DNA of 64,000 bases, taken from the NCBI RefSeq assembly GCF_017355885.1, contig NZ_JAFEUU010000003.1:330942-394941 (forward strand). The letters are read 5' to 3'. Position numbers and translations under genes: made by a program. Below are positions 1-7,688 of the stretch, piece after piece. The notes under the pieces are model-generated. The model was not told the DNA's origin. It ran no database searches and saw only the letters and a list, made by a program, of their open reading frames with translations. This stretch comes from Sabulicella rubraurantiaca (GTDB lineage Bacteria > Pseudomonadota > Alphaproteobacteria > Acetobacterales > Acetobacteraceae). The number at the start of each line of letters is the position of its first letter. The first letter of the stretch is position 1.

Positions 1-213
1 GTAGAACAGGCTCTTGGTGAAGTTGTTCAGCTCGAGCTTCTCGCCATAGGCGGAGGCCCAGACCGACAGGCCGCAGCCGACGATGATGGCCGAGGCCACC
101 ATGCCGAGCCCGTAGCCCGCGACGGATTGCCGGCCCAACCAGACCGCGAGGCCCACGGTTGCGAAGAGCAGGATGTATGGGTTCGTCGCGAGGAAGTGGA
201 AGAAGGCTTGCAT
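1..213 (-). CDS. AspT-like antiporter, N-terminal part (cut by window edge)
   Basis: Only the first 71 codons are present; the gene runs off the left edge. The visible protein begins MQAFFHFLATNPYILLFATV, followed by a hydrophobic stretch, a Gly/Ala-rich second membrane segment (about residues 35-52) and ELNNFTKSLFY. This matches the start of the aspartate:alanine antiporter (AspT/YidE-YbjL duplication) family, in which a short periplasmic N-terminus leads into a leucine-rich membrane helix. It lies 18 bp downstream of the decarboxylase gene on the same strand, so the two are probably co-transcribed. AspT-type carriers paired with an amino-acid decarboxylase exchange substrate for decarboxylated product and generate proton-motive force; that role is inferred from the pairing. 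A GGAGG-like site precedes the ATG. The substrate is unknown. Confidence 0.7.
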   Translation of the reverse strand, partial: MQAFFHFLATNPYILLFATVGLAVWLGRQSVAGYGLGMVASAIIVGCGLSVWASAYGEKLELNNFTKSLFY

Positions 214-231
214 GGCGTCGGTCCTCCTGCC

Positions 232-2904
232 TCAGCGCTTCGGTTTCGCCGCGGCGGCGTGCCGCCGCAGCAGCTTCAGCCCGCGCGCGCGCTCGTATCC
301 GTGGATTTCCTTGACGTCGAGCTTGCGCATGAACTCAACCGTCTCGGGCGTCAGGACCTGGCCGGGCACCATGATCGGGAAGCCGGGCGGGTAGGGAATG
401 ACGAAGTTGGCCGAGACCATCGGCGGCCCATCGCGCAGGCGCCGGTCGCATTCCTCGCCGAAGAGCGGGACGTACTCGCAGCCAGCCTGGTCATAGGCGC
501 CGAAGAAGGCGGTCCGGATGTCGCCCTCGGGAGTGGCCTGGCCGGCATTGCCGCGGAAATCCTCGTGGAAGTGCGAGAAGTTCGGCAGGTCTGGCACGTC
601 GGTCATCAGCGACTTGACGCGGGCGTTGAAGGCGGCCTGCTCGGCCTCGCCACCGGACCGCAGGCGGTCCTCGATGTCGCGGCAGATCTCCACCAGCACG
701 CGAACGAGGTGCGCCACGTCGCTGCGGGTGTTGTTGATATTCGTCTGAACGAGCACGCTGTTGCGCGAGGTCTTGTTGACCTGGATGTTGTGCTCCGCGG
801 CGAGCAGCCCCTTGAACTGGGTGCCGTCGAAGCCGGCCGTACCGCAGACCAGCGTCAGCCGCGTCGGATCGAGATAGAACTCGTCCTCGCGCATGGCCCG
901 CACCACGTCGTCCCAACCGGTGCCCGGCGCCAGCCAGTCACGGAAGCCGGATTGCCGGTACTCCTCCGGAATCATCTCGTCCGCGCCGAGCACCCGGAAG
1001 TATTTCGAGATGAGCGAATGCCCGTTCACCGCGCGGCGGATCTTGAGGGCGATCTCGATCGCGTTCATCACCAGCCCGTAGCCCTCCAGCTCCATCTGCC
1101 GTCGCGCGATGTCGAGGCTGGCAACGAGCTGCTGGTTCGGGCTGGTCGAGGCATGGGTGAAGACAGCCTCGCGGAACTGCTGCTCGACCTGATGGAAGTC
1201 CACGTCCTTGACAAGCAGCATGGAGCCCTGGCGAATGGCGGACATGGATTTATGCGTCGAGTTCGTCTGGTAGACGCGCAGCCGCACCTTCTGCGGGTCG
1301 GGGACCAGCCGTGCCGCCATCAGCGCCTCATCCGACGGGTTCTCGCCCAGCTCGGCCCGCTGGGCCTCCCAGGCGGCAGAAGAGGCGGGGCTGCGCAGCC
1401 ACGCCTCGATGTCGGCGGCCGCTCCCATCGCCGTGCGCGGGCGCAGGAAAGGCGAGAAGCGCGCGAAGCCGGACCAAGCCTCGTCCCACAGGAAGATCAG
1501 GTCCGGCTTGATGGCGAGGCACTCCTCCATCACGCGCCGGACGTTGTACATGTGGCCGTCGAAGGTGCAGTTCGTCAGGTCGAGCAGCTTCAGCCTGTCG
1601 AGCCGCCCCTCGGCGCGCATCGCGAGCAGTGTGCGCTTGATCGTGGCCAGCGGCACCGCGCCGTACATCGAGTAGGCCGTCATCGGGAAGGCCTCGACGT
1701 AGATCGGTTGCGCACCGCTCAGCACCATGCCGTAGTGGTGCGACTTGTGGCAGTTGCGGTCCACGATGGCGATGTCGCCCGGCGCAAGCAGCGCCTGCAC
1801 CACCATCTTGTTCGAGGTCGAGGTGCCGTTCGTGACGAAGAAGACGCGGTCCGCCCCGAAGGCGCGCGCCGCCAGTTCCTGCGCGCGCTTGATGTTGCCC
1901 GTCGGCTCCAGCAGGCTGTCCAGCCCGCCCGTGGTCGCGCTGCTCTCGGCGAGGAACAGGTTCACGCCATAGAACTCGCCCATGTCGCGGATCCAGTCGG
2001 AGCGGAACACCGACTTGCCGCGCGCGATCGGCAGGGCGTGGAAGGTGCCGATCGGCCGGCGCGCATAGCGCTTGAGGTTGTCGAAGAAGGGCGTCTCGTA
2101 GCGGGACGCGACGCCCTCCAGGACGGCAAGGTGCAGCTCCAGCGGCTCTTCGACGGCGTAGAACACGCGCCGGAGCGAGCCCGAGGCCTCGCTCGTGGCC
2201 AGCGTCTCGACGTCGCGCTCGGAGAGGAGGTAGAGGTCGAGCTCGGGCCGGAGCCGCTTCAGCGTCGCCGCGAGACGCAGCGCTTCCGCGCTGCGCCCCT
2301 CCGGCAGCCCGAGAGGGTCCAGCACGGCCCTGAGCGCCGGCGCATCATGGCGCGAGCGGTAGGGGAATCCTTCCGCGATCACGACCGCGGCGATGGCGGG
2401 GTTCACTGCGGCGGCGCAGGCCGCGTCCTCGAAGGAGCCGACGAAGACCGGCTCGTAGACGAACGCGTCCTCGGTCCGGCGCATACGGCGCAGCTCGGCG
2501 GCCAGGGAGGGCCAGCGGACGGCTGGCTGGCTGCTCACGTACAGCACCTCGAAATAGGGGCGGCGCGCCTCGGCGGCGCCGAGCGCGGCGGGAAGGACGT
2601 CGGCCACGTCGGTCACCGGCGTGTCCTCCTTCGCATCCCATTCACCCGGGCGTTCGCGGTACGATTTGGTGAGGAGCGCGTCCGAAATTCGGCGCGCCAG
2701 CTTCGCCGCGCCCGACGCATCGCCCGAGGCGATCCGCTCGGAGAGCGTGCCGAGCAGGCGTGGCCCGGGATAGGCATGGAAGCTTTCCAGCGCGGCCATC
2801 GCCGAGAGGGCCTTCTCGGCCGCCTCGCGGCCATCCTCGCCCGCGGCCCAGCCTTCCGCCGCAGCGGTCAGGTCGCGCCACTGGTCGGCGCGCGCCGAGT
2901 GCAT
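232..2904 (-). CDS. PLP-dependent Orn/Lys/Arg-type amino-acid decarboxylase
   Basis: Fold-type I PLP decarboxylase of about 890 residues. The PLP lysine is in STHKSMSAIRQGS (Lys552 with the start used here), preceded by the DEAWSGF aspartate and the cofactor-site segment TNGTSTSNK. A C-terminal domain follows. Before the catalytic core are a helical segment (about residues 1-80) and a flavodoxin-like 'wing' domain, making the protein longer than the usual 715-755 residues of inducible bacterial Lys/Orn/Arg decarboxylases. The frame stays open to 3276, but the extra codons run through a repeated, non-protein-like stretch, so the start was placed at Met-His-Ser-Ala-Arg (2904). No strong ribosome-binding site supports this start. 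The AspT-like antiporter gene follows, suggesting a decarboxylation/antiport cycle for acid resistance or energy. The amino-acid substrate cannot be decided. Confidence 0.85.
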   Translation of the reverse strand: MHSARADQWRDLTAAAEGWAAGEDGREAAEKALSAMAALESFHAYPGPRLLGTLSERIASGDASGAAKLARRISDALLTKSYRERPGEWDAKEDTPVTDVADVLPAALGAAEARRPYFEVLYVSSQPAVRWPSLAAELRRMRRTEDAFVYEPVFVGSFEDAACAAAVNPAIAAVVIAEGFPYRSRHDAPALRAVLDPLGLPEGRSAEALRLAATLKRLRPELDLYLLSERDVETLATSEASGSLRRVFYAVEEPLELHLAVLEGVASRYETPFFDNLKRYARRPIGTFHALPIARGKSVFRSDWIRDMGEFYGVNLFLAESSATTGGLDSLLEPTGNIKRAQELAARAFGADRVFFVTNGTSTSNKMVVQALLAPGDIAIVDRNCHKSHHYGMVLSGAQPIYVEAFPMTAYSMYGAVPLATIKRTLLAMRAEGRLDRLKLLDLTNCTFDGHMYNVRRVMEECLAIKPDLIFLWDEAWSGFARFSPFLRPRTAMGAAADIEAWLRSPASSAAWEAQRAELGENPSDEALMAARLVPDPQKVRLRVYQTNSTHKSMSAIRQGSMLLVKDVDFHQVEQQFREAVFTHASTSPNQQLVASLDIARRQMELEGYGLVMNAIEIALKIRRAVNGHSLISKYFRVLGADEMIPEEYRQSGFRDWLAPGTGWDDVVRAMREDEFYLDPTRLTLVCGTAGFDGTQFKGLLAAEHNIQVNKTSRNSVLVQTNINNTRSDVAHLVRVLVEICRDIEDRLRSGGEAEQAAFNARVKSLMTDVPDLPNFSHFHEDFRGNAGQATPEGDIRTAFFGAYDQAGCEYVPLFGEECDRRLRDGPPMVSANFVIPYPPGFPIMVPGQVLTPETVEFMRKLDVKEIHGYERARGLKLLRRHAAAAKPKR

Positions 2905-2922
2905 GAGAAGGAACTGGTCGAT

Positions 2923-2952
2923 CCGATTGGCCTGCGGCCTCACGGCATCCTC
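2923..2952. repeat. Imperfect direct repeat, copy A
   Basis: A 30-bp unit with core GGCCTGCGGCCTCACGGCAT that recurs at 3091-3120 in the same orientation. The last 24 bp match at 21 positions and the full 30 bp at 24. It lies directly upstream of the chosen decarboxylase start. It looks like an intergenic dispersed repeat, not coding sequence. Confidence 0.6.
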
Positions 2953-3090
2953 GCCATTCGGTGCGCGATCTTCGCGCGCATCGCCGCTTGCCTGCGATGG
3001 GGCCGCCCTCTCCGCCTGCATCGCTGGTCCATCCGTCCTTCGCGGCACGCGCCCGCGACGCATGCTGCTGGGTGACGGCGATTGGGTTGT

Positions 3091-3120
3091 CCGGCCGGCC
3101 TGCGACTTCAAGGCATCCTC
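3091..3120. repeat. Imperfect direct repeat, copy B
   Basis: Second copy of the 30-bp unit described at 2923-2952, core GGCCTGCGACTTCAAGGCAT, starting 168 bp further on. Sequence between and beyond the copies is unusually rich in GCG/CGC words. Confidence 0.6.
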
Positions 3121-3450
3121 CCCGCGCGGTACGCAACCGCGGCGTGTGCTGATGGTTGTCTGCCCGGCACAGCGCCTCCGCGCGCACCACCGGCTGGAAA
3201 GGTGAGGTCGCAAGCGCGGATGGTTGCCGGTACCTCTCCAGCGTGGTGACCCGCGGTCAGAGCGTGCTCCAGCCACTCGTCTGCCATACGCCTTCTCCCG
3301 TTCGCGCCGCGAAGACGCGCGACCACCTGTACGAGGTGTGGCCGTTGCGCCGCGGCGCGGACGGAACGCTACGCCGTGATGATCATGGTTCCGACGACCG
3401 TTGCTATCGGTAATCCGCGCGAATGCGCCTCCGCGTGCAGCGCCTGGCGG

Positions 3451-4913
3451 TCAAGCCTCGCGCAGGACCTCCACCTTACCCTTGCGGACCGCGGTGCGGA
3501 GTGCTGCGTGATCCCGCTCTGCCTGATCGGCATAGGATACGGCGAAGCGGCTCATCGCCTCGTCGAAGCGTTCGCTGGAGCCGAGATACCCCGCGATCTC
3601 GGAGACGCTGCCTACCTTCGCGTGCGCCCGCGCCAGCACGCCGCCACAGGCCTTCGCGTAAAGTTCGAGCATCTCCGCGTCGAAGGTCTCCACCAGCGGC
3701 TTGATCTTCGCATCGCGGAGCTGGCGGACGTAGAATTGCTTCCCGGTGGGCGCGGTCACCCAGCCCAGGAAGATGTCGCTGGACGGCTGCATCAGGCGCT
3801 GGCCCATCACCACACGCTCGCCGTGGTGCCCATATGCGCTGGGGCCCGCGTGTGGCTCGAGAACCGACGCAACGGCTTCCTTGAACTGCAGGAAGAGCGG
3901 CTCGTTCGAGGCGGACATGAGCAACACGATCCAGCAGCGGCGCCCGACGCTGCCGATTCCCACGACCTTGATCGCCGCGTCGAGCGGCCGGTAACGGTCC
4001 AGCAGTGCGCGCCGGTCGTCGGCCAGCGTGGTGCGGTAGGCAGCGAGGGTTTGCTCCAGGATCTCCTTGAATTCCGGCGCGCGGGAGCCCTCGGGATGGA
4101 AGATCAGGGGCGGGGCGTCCCGGATCTCCACGCTTCCACCGACGACGCCCGTCAGCTTGGGGAACTCCAGCTCGGAACCGCTGCGCGCGACCGCCTTTTC
4201 GATCCGGGCCTCGACCGTCTCGCGGATGCGCTTCGGCAGGCGGTCCAGGAAGTCCTCGGCCGAGTAGCGCATGTACCAGGCTTCCGAGGGATGCATCTCG
4301 GCGAACTCGCGGAGGGCTTGCGATAGGTGCGGGTGCAGGCGGCGGCAATGTCGGCGCCCGTCGAGTCCGGCAGCCCCAGCGAGCGCGCCGCGAGCACGAA
4401 GGAGGCGGCGAGGCGCTTCACATCCCATTCCCAGGGCGCCGGGAGCGTTTCGTCGAAGTCGTTGATGTCGAAGATGACGTTCCGCTCCGGCGTGGCGAAG
4501 CCGCCGAAATTCATCAGGTGGCAGTCGCCGCAGGCCTGCACGCGCAGCCCCGTCGCCGGGGTGCGCGCGAGGTCCGTGGCCATCACCGCCGCGGACCCGC
4601 GATAGAAGGCGAAGGGCGAGGCCAGCATCCGGCCATAGCGCAGCGGAACCAAATCCGGCAGCCGGTCGCTATCCGCCTCGCGCAGGATCTCGATCGGATC
4701 GCGCCGGTCAGCGGGCGGAGTCCAGATGCCGTGCGACGTGCGTGACACGCGCTCGCGGATCGCGCGCCCGGCCTCCTCGCGCTCCCGGTGGGTGTGCCAA
4801 ACTTGGCCGCCGGCTGCTTCGTCTGGGAGTCGGACCACGCCACCCGGGGACCGCGCCGCGGCGCTCGGCGTACGCCGCCCTTCGCTCCGGGCCATGCGCG
4901 CCTGCTCGGCCAT
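3451..4913 (-). pseudogene. DUF2252 family protein, disrupted by one frameshift
   Basis: Two overlapping minus-strand frames together make one complete DUF2252 protein. The first (from ATG 4913, preceded by AGGAG) carries the conserved start of the domain: RYGRMLASPFAFYRGSA, CGDCHLMNFGGFATPERN and DINDFDETLPAPWEWDVKRL. It should continue from TYR into xALREFA, but one base is missing near 4319-4323 (TATCGCAAGCC where TATCGNCAAGCC would restore the frame). The remaining two thirds, from ALREFAEMHPSEAWYMRY to the stop at 3451, are intact in the next frame. DUF2252 proteins are uncharacterised and have a kinase-like fold. The rest is undamaged, so this is either a very recent mutation or a sequencing error in a live gene. 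Confidence 0.8.
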
Positions 4914-5288
4914 GTTCTATGCGCTCCTCACGGCGGCTCGTGCTCCCTTGGGTGCTTTGTCATCCCACGCCCGCCCGGCCCCGCCCTGTGCATCCGCTAT
5001 CGGAATTCCACGCGTCGCGCCGAAGCGCGTTCCGCACGACGCGATCGCCGAAGCGATCGCAGGCGGGAGCGACGCTCAAGCCATGCGCCAATCGCTATCA
5101 GGAAATCACCGGGGCGGACCGGATCCTGCATGTCGCGACGGGCTGAGGCGTCGCCAAGCTTCTGGAATCTTTCCCTTTTCGCCTCGAATGAGGCGCTTCG
5201 CTCGTGCGTCCGACGGCGCTTCGTATTCGTTGACCGGCGCGCACGGCTGCGAACACGCTCGGGTAAGCGCCATCAAAGGAGGACGATC
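4914..5288. other. Divergent intergenic region, no gene seen
   Basis: These 375 bp separate the DUF2252 gene (minus) from the lipoprotein gene (plus). No frame looks protein-like. Promoters for both directions are expected; a TTGACC hexamer at 5230-5235 is a possible -35 element for the lipoprotein gene, without a good -10 at the usual distance. Confidence 0.4.
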
Positions 5289-5912
5289 ATGCGCCGCCGC
5301 TCCATCACCCTTGGCCTTCTCACGATTCCCTTCGTGACCGGCTGCCGGTCCTGGGACATCGAGGAGACGACGACTGCGAACGGTGTGGTCGAGACGATCG
5401 ACCCGCGCTCGCGGGAATTGCTGCTGCGCGGCGCGGGCGGCGCGCAGTCGGGTCCGCTGCTGAGCATGGTGGTCGGGCAGCGCGTGCAGAACATCGAGCG
5501 CGTCAGGCCCGGCGACCGGGTCAACGTCACCTATTACCAGGGGCTGATGGCGCGCATGGCGCGCCCACTCTCCTCCGCCCCCACGCCCGGCGGCGTCATG
5601 GCCCTTGACCGCACCGCGGCCACGGCGCCGCGGCCTGGCGGAGAGGCCACCCGCGTCCTCAGCGGCCGGATCACGGTCACCAATGTGGACCCGGCCACGA
5701 ACACGATCTCCTTCCTGGGGCCGAACGGCGTGCCGCGCACGGTGACCGTCCAGAACCCCGAGGTGCAGGCGATGGTCCGATCGCTCCGGCGGGGTGACCA
5801 GGTGGACGTCGTGTACGAGGAAGCCCTGGCGATCGCCGTGGAGCCGATGCGGCAGGTCCGAGCGGAGCCTGTTGGCGGCGCGGTCGGGACCGCAAATTCC
5901 GGAGGTTATTGA
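5289..5912 (+). CDS. Hypothetical lipoprotein with a duplicated domain
   Basis: A 207-residue protein. The N-terminus is a lipoprotein signal (MRRRSITLGLLTIPFVTGC) with lipobox VTGC, so Cys19 should be acylated. A strong AAAGGAGG site precedes the ATG, which rules out the longer upstream frame. The mature part contains two related segments. Repeat 1 (about residues 30-90) has GVVETIDPRSRELLLRG ending in RPGDRVNVTYYQGL; repeat 2 (about 125-190) has ITVTNVDPATNTISFLGPNG ending in RRGDQVDVVYEEAL. Both follow the pattern 'xxVDPxxxxIxxxG ... VxxxRxGDxVxVxYxxxL', which looks like a small beta-barrel module. No known function was recognised. The gene sits just upstream of an OmpA gene in the same direction, so an envelope role is plausible. 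Confidence 0.75.
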   Translation: MRRRSITLGLLTIPFVTGCRSWDIEETTTANGVVETIDPRSRELLLRGAGGAQSGPLLSMVVGQRVQNIERVRPGDRVNVTYYQGLMARMARPLSSAPTPGGVMALDRTAATAPRPGGEATRVLSGRITVTNVDPATNTISFLGPNGVPRTVTVQNPEVQAMVRSLRRGDQVDVVYEEALAIAVEPMRQVRAEPVGGAVGTANSGGY

Positions 5913-5978
5913 TAGGCTTTCGTTGCCCGGCCGGGGGTCCCCAGAGCCATTGTTGAAGCCTCTTGCTGGAGTTGGAAG

Positions 5979-7154
5979 ATGAAGAACTGGAAGGGCCTTC
6001 TCCTGGCCACGGTGGCGGTTGGCGGCTTGCCTCTCGCCGCACACGCTCAGACAGGCCAGGACCGCGGCTTCCTTGGTGCCTGGACACCGACCGCGACGCG
6101 CAACGTCGTGTCCGGCCTGTATATTGGCGGCGCCTTGGGCGCCAACTGGATGGAACAGCAGGGTCTGAGTGCCGGATCCATCAGTGGCGTCAGCCCCTTC
6201 CAGAGCCCGAACGGCCGCATCAACTACAATACCGGATGGGTCGGCTTGGGGAGCATAGGGTGGGGTCTCGGCAACGGGCTGCGCTTCGAGTTGGAGGGCA
6301 ATTACCGCGAGAACGAGGTCGACAGCGTCAAGGGCTTCGGCTTCCAGACCGGCTTCAACCGCGCGGGCGGCTTCCAGCGCACCTACGGCATCATGGCTAA
6401 CGTCTTCTACGACTTCAACATTCCCGCCTTTCCCTGGGTCACCCCCTATGTCGGCGCCGGCATCGGCGGCGCGTGGCAGGAAATGCGGAATGTGCGGTTC
6501 GTGAACCCGGCGCAGGGCAATCGTGCCGTCAACATCAACGGCTCCTCGAGCAACTTCGCCTACCAGGCGATGGGCGGCGTGGCCTTCAACATCCTTTCGG
6601 TGCCTGGCCTCGCAACCACGCTGGAGTACCGTTACTTCGCGACGCTCGAGAATGATTTCGGCGCTGTCGGCCGTGGCGGGCCGCCATTCGGCAATGCGGG
6701 CGGCCGCATCGAGACCGACAACCACAACCACTCGGTTCTGGTTGGCCTGCGCTACGCCTTCAACCAGCCGCGTCCGGCGCCGGTCGCCGCCGTCGCGCCC
6801 GCCCCGGCCCCGGTTCCGGCCCCGGCGCGCACCTACTTGGTGTTCTTTGATTGGGATCGCGCCGATCTGACCGACCGCGCTCGCCAGATCATCAGCGACG
6901 CGGCGCAGAACTCGCGCCGGGTGCAGTCCACCCGGATCGAGGTCTCGGGCCACGCTGACCGCTCCGGCACGCCGCAGTACAACCAGCGCCTGTCCGAGCG
7001 CCGCGCCGAGGCGGTGGCGGCGGAGCTGGTCCGCAACGGCGTGTCGCGGGGCGAGATCACGGTGCAGGCCTTTGGCGAGAGCCGCCCGCTGGTCCCGACG
7101 GCTGACGGCGTGCGCGAGCCGCAGAACCGCCGCGTGGAGATCGTCCTGCGGTGA
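5979..7154 (+). CDS. OmpA family outer membrane protein
   Basis: A 391-residue protein with a signal peptide ending AHA (cleavage after residue 23). An N-terminal beta-barrel follows (about residues 45-270), with aromatic-rich strands such as GLYIGGALGANW, TPYVGAGIGGAW and TLEYRYFATLEN. A Pro/Ala linker (PAPVAAVAPAPAPVPAPA) joins it to a C-terminal OmpA peptidoglycan-binding domain. That domain shows the hallmarks VFFDWDRADLT, VSGHADRSGTPQYNQRLSERRA and the closing NRRVEIVL, with the diaminopimelate-binding Asp and Arg in the usual places. It should anchor the outer membrane to peptidoglycan and may form a pore. A purine-rich site (CTGGAGTTGGAAG) lies before the ATG. The barrel plus OmpA architecture is common in Rhodospirillales. 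Confidence 0.9.
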   Translation: MKNWKGLLLATVAVGGLPLAAHAQTGQDRGFLGAWTPTATRNVVSGLYIGGALGANWMEQQGLSAGSISGVSPFQSPNGRINYNTGWVGLGSIGWGLGNGLRFELEGNYRENEVDSVKGFGFQTGFNRAGGFQRTYGIMANVFYDFNIPAFPWVTPYVGAGIGGAWQEMRNVRFVNPAQGNRAVNINGSSSNFAYQAMGGVAFNILSVPGLATTLEYRYFATLENDFGAVGRGGPPFGNAGGRIETDNHNHSVLVGLRYAFNQPRPAPVAAVAPAPAPVPAPARTYLVFFDWDRADLTDRARQIISDAAQNSRRVQSTRIEVSGHADRSGTPQYNQRLSERRAEAVAAELVRNGVSRGEITVQAFGESRPLVPTADGVREPQNRRVEIVLR

Positions 7155-7688
7155 TGTGAACACGGTCCGGACCAGGGCCGAGCGTTCCGGTTGTGGCTAA
7201 AGAGGGCGGGAGACCGAAGCGGCCGAGTGGCGCCGAATGGGAACCCGCCCCATCATTTCAGAGCCATCGTCCTGCAAAGCGCAGGGGTGACGTGAAAGGC
7301 CCTTCGCCTCGTCGCCATGCTCATCAATAGACCGGAGTGCGCGGTGTCGGGGCAGATGCGTCCCGCCGCTTGGAAGCAGCTGTCTGAAATCGCGCTCCTG
7401 GAGATACGATCCTGGCGGGAGACAGGACAGTCACTTCCGCATGACCAAAACCAGAAGCGCCTCCGTCGCCTGCGCGGAGGGCGCGAAGTGCATGCTTGAG
7501 GCGGTGCGTCCCTGAGCGGCGGTCGCCAAGCAACCGTCCTTTGGGCTCGCCCGCCATCGAAGGACCTGGACCCTAACGGGCGTCCGGCTTCTCCCGCTAC
7601 ATCACCGCCGGATCAGGGCCGCCGCAATTGACGCGACCCTGCTCTTTGGGGAGAGCTTGCAGCCACCACGCAAACGGTTCGGCACGAC
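7155..7688. other. Intergenic region after ompA-like gene, no gene seen
   Basis: A 534-bp region without a protein-like frame on either strand. It contains an inverted repeat (7204-7210 with 7244-7250) and otherwise nothing recognisable. No riboswitch or tRNA was found. Confidence 0.45.
7204..7250 (+). terminator. Possible terminator or structured RNA element
   Basis: GGGCGGG (7204-7210) pairs perfectly with CCCGCCC (7244-7250) across a 33-nt loop that itself can fold (CGGCC with GGCGCCG). CATCATTT follows. It lies 50 bp after the OmpA stop codon, so a transcription terminator is the simplest reading, though the loop is long and the T-run weak. Confidence 0.3.

Larger units (their letters stand above)
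2905..3450. other. Gene-free stretch between decarboxylase and DUF2252 genes
   Basis: This 546-bp region has no convincing gene. It holds the two copies of the 30-bp direct repeat (2923-2952 and 3091-3120). A short minus-strand frame starting at 3287 (MADEWLEHALTAGHHAGEVP) has a GGAGAAGG site in front of it, but its sequence turns low-complexity after about 30 codons, so it is not called as a gene. The promoter for the decarboxylase-antiporter pair should lie here, but no clear -35/-10 pair could be picked out. Confidence 0.5.

Noticed and set aside
127..3075. A 982-codon open frame on the plus strand opposite the decarboxylase
   Set aside because: It is antisense to a gene with clear PLP motifs, is rich in Arg/His/Gly without domains, and such long frames arise by chance in GC-rich DNA.
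2905..3276. N-terminal extension of the decarboxylase frame
   Set aside because: The extra ~124 codons are Arg/Gly-rich, contain a duplicated DNA unit and have no resemblance to the family, so the start was moved to 2904.
5106..7163. A 685-codon minus-strand frame over the lipoprotein and OmpA genes
   Set aside because: Antisense shadow; the plus strand carries a lipobox protein and an OmpA domain with ribosome-binding sites.
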